Positions 1 to 8,545 of a stretch of DNA of 64,000 nucleotides are shown here, one piece after another (position 1 is the first letter of the stretch; each line of letters starts with the position of its first letter). The DNA lies in NCBI GenBank assembly GCA_965199705.1, contig OZ241359.1, positions 310,001 through 374,000 on the forward strand. Reading direction: 5' to 3'. This stretch comes from Azophilus sp965199705. GTDB lineage: Bacteria; Pseudomonadota; Gammaproteobacteria; Pseudomonadales; Azotimanducaceae. Below the pieces are notes generated by a model. That model did no database searches. It saw only the letters and a list, made by a program, of their open reading frames with translations, and was not told where the DNA came from. The translations under genes and the position numbers were made by a program.

Positions 1-2163
1 GTTGTCTGCTGTCACCAATTCAAGCAGCTGCTCCGGGGCAACCGGATCCCGCCACTGTATCGCGATGGCGTCATTCTCCGCATGAATTTCCGGCGCGGTC
101 CCGAAGGCGCGCTTCCAGGCAGCGGCCAGGGCGATTGCAAACGGTCGATTCAGGCGCCCGCCCCAGAATGTGTGCAGAATCAGTTGTCTCGGCGAATCCG
201 GCCCGACATGACCGCCCGGCCCTGCCTGCACCCACTCGATCAACAGATGCCGACTGTGTGGCAGCGCTGTGCCGGTATGCTGCCGTTGTCGTTCAAGCCA
301 GGCGCACAGGGCTTCTGCGGCATCCGCAGACAGGCAGCCGCGTCGCTGAAGCATGGCCTTGGTGGCGCCCGCCCGGCCCGCCGCCAGCGTCTCCTCCGCG
401 GTCTGAAGCAGATCGGCAATCCTTCGGGAGAAGTGCACGCTGCGATTCTGCGCTTCGTTGCGCCAGAAGGGTGGCGCCGTGACCGGGGACGGCGCTGGGC
501 GCACCAGCACGGCACTGTGCGTGATCTCCAGGATCTGCCAGTTCTGGGCGCCGAGCGTGAACACCTGCCCTGTGCGGGCTTCCCACACAAACTCTTCATC
601 GAGCTCGCCGACCAGGCTGCCGGCGCTTTCGGATTCACCGGCCTGCCGTATCTGGTAGTAGCCCCGATCCGGAATCACCCCGCCGCCTCTGTAATAGGCG
701 AGAAGCGCCCCGCGCCGGGAGCGCACTTCATCCCGGATGCGGTCATAATCGATCCGCGGCTGCACCTCGCGCACCCTGGCGCCAGCGTAGCGCCCGGCCA
801 GGAATTCCAGCACCATGTCGAACTGCTCGCGCGGCAGGTGTCGAAACGGCATCGCCTTTCGGATCAAGCCGAAAATTTCGTCGGTTGGCCAGGCTTCATC
901 AGCACAGATCGAGATGATCGCCTGGCAGAGCACGTCCAGTGGATTCTCCAAGGGCTTGCGCGGCTCTATGTCACGCTCGGCAACGGCCTCCGCCAATGCC
1001 GCAGCCGCCAGCAGATCCTGGGCATGAGTCGCCATCAGAACACCGTGACTCTCTTCACCCACCGCATGGCCGGCGCGGCCGATGCGCTGCAGGGCAGAAT
1101 CGATCGACGGCGGCGTCTGCACCAGAACCACCTGATCGAGATGGCCAATGTCGATGCCCATTTCCAGAGAGCTGGTGGCGACGATGGCCTTGAGCTCGCC
1201 AGCCTTGAGGCGCTGCTCCACTTCCAGCCGGATGTCTCTGGCCAGAGAGCCGTGGTGCGCATAGGCCAGAGGCGCTGCGTCGGAGGGATTGACAAGGCGA
1301 GCAATCCGCTCGGCCAACTGCCGGCTGTTGGTAAACAGCAGGGTACCCTGCCGGGATTCGATCAACTCCCGAAAGTCATCGGCCAGACGCTCCCATACGC
1401 TTGTGCCAGGTTCAGACTGCTCGGTATCAAAGCGCGGAAACTGAACCTCAAGTGACACCTTCTTCGCGCCCGGCGCCTGACCCTTGCGATCACCATCAAC
1501 GATCTCGACGGCTCTCGGCTCGCCGGTTGCATCATGGCCGCCGATGAATCGCGCCACGGTGGCGAGGGGCCGCACCGTCGCCGACAGAGCGATGCGCTGG
1601 AACTCGCCGGCTATGCGCGACAGACGCTCGACCGACAACATCAACGCCGCGCCCCGGCGGTTATCCACCAGCGCGTGAATCTCATCGAGAATCACGGTTT
1701 CCACGGCAGACAACATCAGGCGGCCGCGGGCCGTGGTCAGCAACAGCATCAGGCTCTCGGGCGTTGTCAACAGAATGTCCGGCGGGTTGCGCAACATCCG
1801 CTGACGCTCGTTTGCCGGTGTATCGCCAGAGCGTACGCCGGCGCGCAAGGCCGGAAAGCCGTAGCCGGCCTGCAGTTCCGCCAACGGCTGCTCAAGATTT
1901 CGTTGAATGTCGTTGTTGAGCGCCTTCAGCGGCGAGACATAGAGCACGCGCGTCTGACCCGGCTGCCATTCGCCGCGCACAAAGCGGTCGAGCGACCAGA
2001 AGAAGGCGGTCAGGGTCTTGCCGCTGCCGGTTGGCGCAGTGGCGAGCACATGCCTGCCCGCTTCGATGTGCGGCCAGGCGCTGGCCTGCACGTCCGTCGG
2101 CGCGCCGAAGCGGTCTTCAAACCAGCGTTTCAGGGAGGGATGAAACGGCGCGAGCGGGTTCAT
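1..2163 (-). CDS. lhr: Lhr-type ATP-dependent DNA helicase, 5' part only
   Basis: Superfamily-2 helicase of the Lhr family, which acts in DNA repair. Only the first 721 codons lie in the window; the frame is open to the left edge. From ATG 2163 the protein shows an N-terminal F-H-P-S-L-K-R-W-F / PTDVQ Q-motif-like stretch, Walker A TGSGKT (2014-2031), the DEIH box (1675-1686), an LSATVRP motif, then MGIDIG and motif VI QRIGRAGH. The region after the two RecA folds should be the winged-helix and Lhr core domains. Short Lhr-core and long Lhr forms cannot be told apart because the 3' end is missing. yggX and mutY lie upstream on the same strand, 94 bp away, so co-transcription is possible but unproven. 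Confidence 0.88.
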   Translation of the reverse strand, partial: MNPLAPFHPSLKRWFEDRFGAPTDVQASAWPHIEAGRHVLATAPTGSGKTLTAFFWSLDRFVRGEWQPGQTRVLYVSPLKALNNDIQRNLEQPLAELQAGYGFPALRAGVRSGDTPANERQRMLRNPPDILLTTPESLMLLLTTARGRLMLSAVETVILDEIHALVDNRRGAALMLSVERLSRIAGEFQRIALSATVRPLATVARFIGGHDATGEPRAVEIVDGDRKGQAPGAKKVSLEVQFPRFDTEQSEPGTSVWERLADDFRELIESRQGTLLFTNSRQLAERIARLVNPSDAAPLAYAHHGSLARDIRLEVEQRLKAGELKAIVATSSLEMGIDIGHLDQVVLVQTPPSIDSALQRIGRAGHAVGEESHGVLMATHAQDLLAAAALAEAVAERDIEPRKPLENPLDVLCQAIISICADEAWPTDEIFGLIRKAMPFRHLPREQFDMVLEFLAGRYAGARVREVQPRIDYDRIRDEVRSRRGALLAYYRGGGVIPDRGYYQIRQAGESESAGSLVGELDEEFVWEARTGQVFTLGAQNWQILEITHSAVLVRPAPSPVTAPPFWRNEAQNRSVHFSRRIADLLQTAEETLAAGRAGATKAMLQRRGCLSADAAEALCAWLERQRQHTGTALPHSRHLLIEWVQAGPGGHVGPDSPRQLILHTFWGGRLNRPFAIALAAAWKRAFGTAPEIHAENDAIAIQWRDPVAPEQLLELVTADN

Positions 2164-2257
2164 GCGTGAGCCTCGGGGACTGGGCGCCAGGCGCCTGCGC
2201 GGCTGGATCTGACGGCTGCAACACGCGGCGCTATCGACTTTTCGCTCTTGCGGGTTC

Positions 2258-2539
2258 CTACGGCGCAGGCTCCTGGCGTGGCGAATATCCTTCGATGCAG
2301 TCCGTGGGCTTGTTGTCCAGAAACCGCTCCATCTGCTCGCCGAGGTAGCGCCGTGCGTCCGGGTCGATCAGCCGAAGATTGCGTTCATTGATCAGCATGG
2401 TCTGCAATGCCTGCCATTCGCGCCACGCCTTCTGTGAAACTGTCTGAAACAGCGCCTCGCCCTTGGCGCCCGGCATGGGCGGCTCCGCCAGACCTTCAAG
2501 GCGTTGCTGATATTTGCGGCAGAAAACCGTGCGACTCAT
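2258..2539 (-). CDS. yggX: YggX-type Fe(II)/oxidative damage protection protein
   Basis: Small cytoplasmic protein of the YggX family, known for protecting Fe-S clusters and for iron trafficking. The 93-residue product opens MSRTVFCRKY with the family cysteine at position 7, and contains the typical W-EW--LQTMLINE core. The start at 2539 gives the family's usual N-terminus; an in-frame ATG at 2548 and one at 2581 would only add residues not seen in the family, although GGAAGAG sits almost against ATG 2539. It lies 85 bp downstream of mutY on the same strand, the classical mutY-yggX pairing, fitting a joint role in oxidative damage control. Confidence 0.93.
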   Translation of the reverse strand: MSRTVFCRKYQQRLEGLAEPPMPGAKGEALFQTVSQKAWREWQALQTMLINERNLRLIDPDARRYLGEQMERFLDNKPTDCIEGYSPRQEPAP

Positions 2540-2624
2540 CTCTTCCATTGATCCGATTTGCTGATCAAGCCTGTTGACCAAGGTGACGCGACTTCCGATG
2601 TAGTGTAACCGGATGTGGCGTCAG

Positions 2625-3776
2625 CTATGCAAACAAACGCTCTGGCACCGCAGCGATCAGCGCCACAGCCGGCGCCGGCAGGCCGATCGGTTCGTCATCG
2701 TTGCCGTCTGGCCGGTACCAGCGCCTGCCGGCGCTCAGCGGCACAGCAACACCGGGCTTCAAGCGCAGATAGTGCGGTTGGATGTCGAAATGGAAATGCG
2801 TGAACGTGTGGCGATATATCGGCGCTGCCTGCTCAGCGGCCAGGTCCGCAAGGCTTGCGTCGATTTCCCGGCACAGGGCGGCCAGATCCTGAGCGGACTC
2901 GCGCAACAACGGAACCCACAAGCCGCCCCAGACGCCCGCCTCGGGACGCCTTTCCAGCAGACAGGCTCGATCCGCCGAGAATACCAACCAGGCCTTGATC
3001 TGCCGCACCGGTTTGACCCGATAGCCCCGGCGGGCGGGCAGTTCCGCCACACGGCCCAGCTTGCGCGCCTGGCAACGCCCGGCCAGCGGGCAGCTCGCAC
3101 AATTCGGGTACTGACGCACGCAGAGGGTTGCGCCGAGATCCATGATGGCCTGAGTGTAGGCGGCGGTGCGCCGGGCCGGCGTATGCGACTCGGCTGCCTG
3201 CCAAAGCCGTTTCCCGGTCTCTGCGGCGTCCGGCGCGCCGCTGATCGCATGAAATCGCGCCAGGACACGCTTCACGTTGCCATCCAGCACAGGCGCAACC
3301 TGATTCATGGCCAGCGAGAGGATGGCGCCAGCCGTGGAGCGGCCTACCCCGGGCAAGGCCATCAGGCCTTTCAGCCCCCTCGGAAATTCGCCACCCGCCT
3401 CGACCAGGGCGCGGGCCGCGCGATGCAGGTTGCGGGCACGGGCGTAATAGCCAAGGCCAGACCAGTAGTGCAGCACTTCGTCCAGGTCGGCCTCGGCCAG
3501 CGCCGAGATGCTCGGGAACCGAGCCATGAATCGCAGATAGTAGGGAATGACCGTCGCAACCTGCGTCTGTTGCAGCATGATTTCTGATACCCAGACCCGA
3601 TAGGGCGTTCGGTTCTCCTGCCACGGCAGATTCTTGCGACCGCTTCGGTCATGCCAGGCCAACAGGCGACGCGCCACCCAATCCGCCTCGGCGACTGTCG
3701 CTCCGTCTGCTCCGCTGGCCAAACCGGATGTGGCGGCGACCTGCTGGTCAGAAAGCTCTTCCCCGTGATGCGTCAA
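2625..3776 (-). CDS. mutY: A/G-specific adenine DNA glycosylase MutY
   Basis: Base-excision repair glycosylase that removes adenine mispaired with 8-oxoguanine. The 383-residue protein has the helix-hairpin-helix glycosylase core with SEIMLQQTQV (catalytic Glu), the VGRSTAGAI hairpin and the catalytic Asp in PVLDGNVKRVL. The iron-sulfur loop C-x6-C-x2-C-x5-C is present (CVRQYPNCASCPLAGRC). The C-terminal part is the NUDIX-like 8-oxoG recognition domain. The first about 35 residues before the LLAWHDRSGRKNLPWQ segment are not conserved, so a later start is possible. Operon with yggX downstream; divergent from the small gene at 3890. Confidence 0.95.
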   Translation of the reverse strand: MTHHGEELSDQQVAATSGLASGADGATVAEADWVARRLLAWHDRSGRKNLPWQENRTPYRVWVSEIMLQQTQVATVIPYYLRFMARFPSISALAEADLDEVLHYWSGLGYYARARNLHRAARALVEAGGEFPRGLKGLMALPGVGRSTAGAILSLAMNQVAPVLDGNVKRVLARFHAISGAPDAAETGKRLWQAAESHTPARRTAAYTQAIMDLGATLCVRQYPNCASCPLAGRCQARKLGRVAELPARRGYRVKPVRQIKAWLVFSADRACLLERRPEAGVWGGLWVPLLRESAQDLAALCREIDASLADLAAEQAAPIYRHTFTHFHFDIQPHYLRLKPGVAVPLSAGRRWYRPDGNDDEPIGLPAPAVALIAAVPERLFA

Positions 3777-3889
3777 TGGATTGCGTTCCTTGTCGAAGCA
3801 CTATTTTGCCGGATGCCACGTTACTTTCCGCCGGCCATTCCGGGATAAAATGACCCCAAGGCAAGGAATCACGCCAAGGAGGTCTGGCC

Positions 3890-4303
3890 TTGCAGCCGGA
3901 GATATGGGAACCCGCTTCACCCGCAGGCGAGCTTTCGCAGCGCTCGCTCGCCGAGCTGCTGGCAGCGTCCGAGCATCTGGACGAGCCGGCCTTCGGTCTT
4001 GCTGACGCCGATGTGCTTCGGCTCGGCCAGACCGCCCGCTTGCCGGCGGAAGCCTGGGCGGTTGCCGGTGCGCTGCCAGACGACGCGCTCGTGCGACTGG
4101 TTCGGCTCTATGTTCTGGCGGAGGCCCGCTCCCCGGCCTGGAAGGCCGGCGCCGCCTCGCCGGTGATTCACCTGCGCCGCTTGCTGTGCCAGCGAGACGC
4201 CTGGCCAGCCGATCTGACCGCCTGGATCAAGTCGCACACGGACAATCGCTTTCTGCCCTACGGCAGCCTGATGGATCGACTTCAAGGAAATCATCGCCGA
4301 TGA
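3890..4303 (+). CDS. Conserved-looking hypothetical protein upstream of hisB
   Basis: 137-residue soluble protein that I do not recognise. It is rich in Ala, Leu and Arg, predicted mostly helical, with no signal peptide, no membrane segment and a conserved-looking end (DNRFLPYGSLMDRL). The start is TTG 3890: a full AAGGAGG ribosome binding site lies at 3876-3882, seven bases upstream, which strongly supports translation. Its stop overlaps the hisB start (ATGA, 4300-4303), so the two are translationally coupled. Function unknown; the coupling only says that it is made together with the histidine genes. Confidence 0.8.
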   Translation: MQPEIWEPASPAGELSQRSLAELLAASEHLDEPAFGLADADVLRLGQTARLPAEAWAVAGALPDDALVRLVRLYVLAEARSPAWKAGAASPVIHLRRLLCQRDAWPADLTAWIKSHTDNRFLPYGSLMDRLQGNHRR

Positions 4304-4896
4304 GCACGCCACGGCAAGCCCGGGTTTCCCGCCATACCCAGGAGACCCGGATTGACATGACCTTGCGGCTGGAAGGCAAGGGCCACTGCACACTGGAAAC
4401 CGGCCTGCCCTTTTTCGAACACATGCTGAACCAGGTGGTCCGGCATGGCCAGCTGGATCTGGAAATTCATGCTGAAGGCGATCTGGCGGTGGACGCCCAT
4501 CACACGGTCGAAGACATCGGCATCGTGCTCGGACAAACGCTCGATCAGGCGCTCGGCGACAAACGGGGCATCAATCGCTATGGGCATGCCTATGTGCCGC
4601 TTGACGAGGCGCTTTCGCGCGCGGTGATCGATCTGTCGGGTCGGCCCGGCCTCACCTGGCATTGTGATTTCGTCCGCGCCCGGGTCGGTGATTTCGACCT
4701 GGACCTGCTGCGCGAGTTCTTCCAGGGCCTGGTCAATCACGCCCGTATCACAGTGCATCTGGACAACCTGCGCGGCGCCAACGCCCATCATCAGGCGGAA
4801 ACGCTGTTCAAGGCCTTTGGCCGAGCCTTGCGAATGGCGGTGGCCTTCGATACCAACACCACCGACCAGGTGCCTTCTACCAAGGGGCGGCTCTGA
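4300..4896 (+). CDS. hisB: Imidazoleglycerol-phosphate dehydratase
   Basis: Histidine biosynthesis: dehydrates imidazole glycerol phosphate to imidazole acetol phosphate. The 198-residue product is the monofunctional form without an N-terminal phosphatase domain. Metal-binding signatures of the duplicated fold are visible: FFEHMLNQVVRHG, DAHHTVEDIG, and the second-half NHARITVH and GANAHHQAETLFKAFGRAL, ending in STKGRL. The start at 4300 was chosen because it gives MSTPRQARVSRHTQETRI, the usual HisB beginning, and overlaps the previous stop. hisA follows after 70 bp. Confidence 0.97.
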   Translation: MSTPRQARVSRHTQETRIDMTLRLEGKGHCTLETGLPFFEHMLNQVVRHGQLDLEIHAEGDLAVDAHHTVEDIGIVLGQTLDQALGDKRGINRYGHAYVPLDEALSRAVIDLSGRPGLTWHCDFVRARVGDFDLDLLREFFQGLVNHARITVHLDNLRGANAHHQAETLFKAFGRALRMAVAFDTNTTDQVPSTKGRL

Positions 4897-4966
4897 ACCA
4901 GGGCGTGGCGCGCACCCGCGAGGAGCCCTCAATGCCGCCGCCAAAGCACCTCAATGAGCCCTCCCG

Positions 4967-5713
4967 ATGCTGCTGATCCCGGCCATTGATCTGAAGGGCG
5001 GGGCCTGTGTGCGCCTGGCCCAGGGCCGCATGGACCGGGCCACGCACTTTTCTTCCAATCCCGGCGACATGGCGCGCCGCTGGCGCGACGTCGGCTGTCG
5101 CCGCCTGCATGTAGTGGATCTGGACGCTGCTTTCAGTGGCGCGCCAGTGCATCATCGGGAAATCGCCGAGATCGTGCGTCGCGCCGAAGGCATACCCGTC
5201 CAGGTAGGCGGCGGCATCCGCAACGCGGATACCGCCAGGGCCTACCTGGATTCTGGCGTTGATTGCGTGATCGTCGGCACCGCTGCGGTCGAGGACTTCA
5301 ACTTTCTGGCCGATCTGGCCGGACAATTTCCGAAGCAGGTTGCGTTCGGCCTGGACGCCCGTGGCGACCATGCCGCAACCCACGGCTGGGGCCTGACCAG
5401 CCAGCGAACGGTGCCGGAGCTGGCAAGGGCCGCAGATGACCTGCCACTGGCCGCCATCATTCACACGGACATTACCCGGGACGGGATGTTGAGCGGCATC
5501 AATCACGCCGCCACGCTGGCGCTGGCCGGGACCGTTTCGACCCCGGTGATCGCCTCGGGCGGGCTGCACGGTCTCACCGACCTGGCGGCGCTCAGGGAGG
5601 CCGACGCCGAAGCCGGGCAGCTACTGCTCGGCGCCATCTCCGGTCGCGCCCTGTACACGGGCGCGCTTGATTTTCAGGCCGGTCAGGCGCTGCTGGACGG
5701 CATCGCAGCGTGA
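4967..5713 (+). CDS. hisA: ProFAR isomerase
   Basis: Amadori isomerase of the histidine pathway, a (beta/alpha)8 barrel of 248 residues. The catalytic aspartates are in the N-terminal PAIDLKGG and in HTDITRDGM; phosphate-binding glycines are in VGGGIR and IASGGL. The gene is preceded by hisB, but the hisH usually found between them is absent and hisF does not follow. Its stop codon overlaps the start of purN (GTGA). Confidence 0.97.
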   Translation: MLLIPAIDLKGGACVRLAQGRMDRATHFSSNPGDMARRWRDVGCRRLHVVDLDAAFSGAPVHHREIAEIVRRAEGIPVQVGGGIRNADTARAYLDSGVDCVIVGTAAVEDFNFLADLAGQFPKQVAFGLDARGDHAATHGWGLTSQRTVPELARAADDLPLAAIIHTDITRDGMLSGINHAATLALAGTVSTPVIASGGLHGLTDLAALREADAEAGQLLLGAISGRALYTGALDFQAGQALLDGIAA

Positions 5714-6342
5714 CCGCATCAGGGCCGGTGGCGCCGGCAGGCGAGGCGCGCCTTGCCGTGCTCGCTTCGCACGGCGGCTCCATATTACAGGCCGTGATGG
5801 ACGCCTGTGCGAACCGCGACCTGCCGGCCCGCGTGGTGCTGGTCATCAGCAACAACAGCGGCGCCCTGGCGCTCAGGCGCGCCGCCGCGGCCGGAATCGC
5901 CACGCAGCATCTCAGTGGCCAGACGCATCCGACCGCTGAAGCGCTGGATGCGGCTCTGGCGGACGCGCTCAGCCAGGCAAGGGCGGACTGGGTGCTGCTG
6001 GCTGGCTACATGAAGCGAATCGGCCCATTGACGCTGGCGGCCTTTGCGCGCCGTATCGTCAATACCCATCCAGCGCTTCTGCCCAGGTATGGCGGCCTCG
6101 GCTTCTACGGCCGCCGGGTGCATCAGGCTGTAGTGGATGCCGGCGACACAGAAACCGGGGCCAGCGTTCACTTTGTGGAGGGCGATTACGATACCGGGCC
6201 AGTGATCGCTCGCGTGCGGACGCCGGTCCACCCCGGAGATACGGTTGAAGCCGTGGAAGATCGCGTCAAGACGGCAGAGCGTCGGCTGGTCGTGGAGACG
6301 CTGGCCGGGCTGATCGACGGCAGCCTGCCCAAGACAATATAG
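5710..6342 (+). CDS. purN: Phosphoribosylglycinamide formyltransferase
   Basis: Transfers formyl from 10-formyl-THF to GAR in purine synthesis. The 210-residue protein has the catalytic triad: Asn and His in the NTHPALLP segment and Asp in EGDYDTGPVI. The N-terminal nucleotide loop reads SHGGSILQA where the family usually has SGxGSNLQA, a modest deviation. GTG 5710 overlaps the hisA stop, so the pair is coupled. Pairing purN with his genes makes sense because AICAR released by HisF feeds purine synthesis, but hisF itself is not here. Confidence 0.93.
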   Translation: MTASGPVAPAGEARLAVLASHGGSILQAVMDACANRDLPARVVLVISNNSGALALRRAAAAGIATQHLSGQTHPTAEALDAALADALSQARADWVLLAGYMKRIGPLTLAAFARRIVNTHPALLPRYGGLGFYGRRVHQAVVDAGDTETGASVHFVEGDYDTGPVIARVRTPVHPGDTVEAVEDRVKTAERRLVVETLAGLIDGSLPKTI

Positions 6343-6415
6343 ATCGGGACGGATACCCCCAGGCGACAATACTGACTGCCGCGAATTCCTGCGCCGCCGG
6401 CGCCTCGATTTCTCC

Positions 6416-7429
6416 TTACAACCGGTCGCGTAGCTGCGGCAATACCGCCTTCGCCAGATACTCGATGCGGCGGCTGCCGCTCTCGACCGACTCCCCGGGA
6501 AACTGGGCCCAGAAGTGCACGTCCACAATCTCCGGGTAGTCATCGAGCATCTGACCGAGCCGCGCCACCGCGCCTTGTGCATCGCACAAGCTGTACAGCC
6601 CGCCTGCAATCGCGCTGGCCGCATCCGGGAACCGCGGCGTCTGCTCCGGCGGGCCGAAGGCGCCCCATTCAATGTACTGGTTGGTCTGATAGAGCACGTG
6701 ATCGCCGATTCGCGCAGCCTCTGCCTCCGGATCCGGCGCAACGATGCTCCAGTCACCGGCGCAGATAGCGCCTTCCGAACGCGCCCGGCCCGCATCTTCC
6801 AGGGCCTGAACATAGACGTCATGGCCGATCCCGCCCGTGGAGAGAAAGCCATCGCCCAAGCGCGCCGCCCGGGCAATGGCCGGCGGCGCCATGCCGCCCA
6901 TATAGAGTTTCGGCGGGTTTTCCGGGACAGGCGTGACACGCAGGCCGTCGATCTGATAACGCTTGCCGGCCATCTGAACCGGCTCGCCGGACCAGCACTG
7001 GCGGATGATGCTGACGCCTTCCTCCATCAGGCTTGGACGGTGCGCGAGCTTGCGCTTGAAGTAGTCGAACTCCAGCTGCCGATAACCCAGCCCGACCCCG
7101 AGATCAAAGCGGCCACCGGTGAGCAGGGAAAGGCTGGCCGCGTCCTCCGCCAGCCGCACCGGGTCGGCCAGGGGCAACAGCATCAGGTTCGTGCCGATAC
7201 GCATCTCTCGGGTGCGCTCGCCAATGGCGGCGGCCAGCACCAGCGGCGAGGGCGTGTAACCATCGTCGCAAAAGTGATGTTCGGTCAGCCAGACCGAATT
7301 GAACCCGAGCGACTCCGCCCAGACGATCTGCTCCAGAGTCGCGCGATACAGGGTCTCGAAATCAACGCCCGAACCGGGCGGATTGCGAAAGTCGTACCAG
7401 AGACCGAAATTGACGCGCCGATCACTCAT
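6416..7429 (-). CDS. Luciferase-like (LLM class) flavin-dependent oxidoreductase
   Basis: TIM-barrel enzyme of the bacterial luciferase-like monooxygenase superfamily, 337 residues, using reduced FMN or F420-type flavin. The family core is clear: an early ESLGFNSVWLTEHHF segment, IGTNLMLLPLADPVRLAEDAA, LTGGRFDLGVGLGYRQLEF, and a C-terminal arm. Substrate is not predictable. Its start overlaps the stop of the alpha/beta hydrolase gene (ATGA), so the two form one operon and probably act on the same compound. Confidence 0.88.
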   Translation of the reverse strand: MSDRRVNFGLWYDFRNPPGSGVDFETLYRATLEQIVWAESLGFNSVWLTEHHFCDDGYTPSPLVLAAAIGERTREMRIGTNLMLLPLADPVRLAEDAASLSLLTGGRFDLGVGLGYRQLEFDYFKRKLAHRPSLMEEGVSIIRQCWSGEPVQMAGKRYQIDGLRVTPVPENPPKLYMGGMAPPAIARAARLGDGFLSTGGIGHDVYVQALEDAGRARSEGAICAGDWSIVAPDPEAEAARIGDHVLYQTNQYIEWGAFGPPEQTPRFPDAASAIAGGLYSLCDAQGAVARLGQMLDDYPEIVDVHFWAQFPGESVESGSRRIEYLAKAVLPQLRDRL

Positions 7430-8238
7430 GCTGGCAGGGCCTCAAGAAACGTGAGCAAGGCGGCATGATACGCCTCTGGATCTTCCAGGAAGGGGGCGTG
7501 GCCACAATCGAGAAATTCGGCCAGCTCGGCGCCCGCCAGCCTTTCGGCAGCGTCCCGGCCGATGCCCGGCGGCACAACGGCGTCCTGGCCACCCACCACC
7601 ACCAGCGCCGGACAGTCCAGCGCCTCCAGCGTGCGGCGTTGATCCAGGTTCGCCAGTTCCGCCAGCGAGGCGTCGGCGCCGGAACTTGCCTGCAGGGCGA
7701 GATGCCAGCACCAGTGCTTCACGGCCTCTCCGGGATCGCGCGCAAAGGCGCCATCAAAGTAAAGCCCGCGCAAGAAATTCACCCGGTCCGCACGCAACGC
7801 CGCCACCGTAGCGGCCACATCTTCTGGTTGACCGCCGTGCGCAAAGCCTTCGGCCTGTGTGTAGCGCGGTGTTGCCGCGGCAATCAGCACCAGGCCGCCG
7901 AGGTCTGCGCCAAGTTTCTCCGCGGCATTGACCACCACCGCCCCGCCAAGAGACCAGCCGCCAAGGACCGGCCGAGCCAGCTGCTGACGCCGGCAGAGGG
8001 CCACAAGGTCGTCACCGAGTGCGTCGATGGAGACGTCGGCAAAGTCCTTGTCCGATTGCCCGCAACAGCGATGGTCATAGATGAGCGCGCCAAAGCCGGC
8101 ATCCTGCAATCGGGCAACCGTGTTATCCCAGACCCGAGAATTCATGCCCCAGCCATGCGACAACACGAGCGTGCGCCCGGCAGACGGGTAGTGCTCGAAA
8201 TAGATCTGGCCCCCTGCCTCCGTGCCGAGATATCCCAT
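7426..8238 (-). CDS. Alpha/beta-fold hydrolase
   Basis: 270-residue cytoplasmic hydrolase with a complete catalytic triad: Ser96 in the nucleophile elbow GWSLGG, Asp219 in VGGQDAVVP and His247 in DCGHAPF; the oxyanion-hole motif is SHGWGMN near residue 28. The DHRCCGQSD strand is typical of esterase/haloperoxidase-like members. Start 8238 is preferred because AAGGAGAGG lies just upstream; an in-frame ATG at 8352 would add 38 unconserved residues. First gene of a two-gene operon with the LLM oxidoreductase. Confidence 0.88.
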   Translation of the reverse strand: MGYLGTEAGGQIYFEHYPSAGRTLVLSHGWGMNSRVWDNTVARLQDAGFGALIYDHRCCGQSDKDFADVSIDALGDDLVALCRRQQLARPVLGGWSLGGAVVVNAAEKLGADLGGLVLIAAATPRYTQAEGFAHGGQPEDVAATVAALRADRVNFLRGLYFDGAFARDPGEAVKHWCWHLALQASSGADASLAELANLDQRRTLEALDCPALVVVGGQDAVVPPGIGRDAAERLAGAELAEFLDCGHAPFLEDPEAYHAALLTFLEALPA

Positions 8239-8545
8239 GTGCCTCTCCTTTGCGTTTCGGTAGCTTCTCTGGCTTCGCCAGCCTCGCCCGGATATTGCCG
8301 AAATCCCTGGGCTCGCGCCAGCCCTAGCCCTGCAAGTCACCAAGCGCCGCACAAATGCTTCTGGTCATCTCATGAGTTCAAGATTTCACAGATATTTCGG
8401 GACCGCCCCGGCATGACACCTGCGCGCCCCGCCTCTTGCCTGCATATTGAACGCTGAGGCGAACCAAACAGGCTGATTTGCTTTACTGCACGCCTCTAGT
8501 AAAGTGCCCTCGCCCGGACGCAGGACGAGCCAGGGAGAGATTTGC
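8239..8545. promoter_or_regulatory. Divergent intergenic region between hydrolase and pnt operons
   Basis: 307 bp without a gene, holding the promoters of two divergent operons. A perfect inverted repeat CTTTACT-N10-AGTAAAG lies at 8481-8504, 42 bp before the pntAA start, and could be an operator or part of the promoter. No convincing -35/-10 pair could be fixed by eye. Confidence 0.4.

Noticed and set aside
82..1455. Long open plus-strand frame
   Set aside because: It is antisense to the Lhr helicase, whose Walker A, DEIH and motif VI are clear on the minus strand; the frame is an effect of high GC.
6343..6415. Intrinsic terminator between purN and the LLM gene
   Set aside because: A short GCGCC/GGCGC stem exists near 6390-6402 but no T-run follows in either direction.
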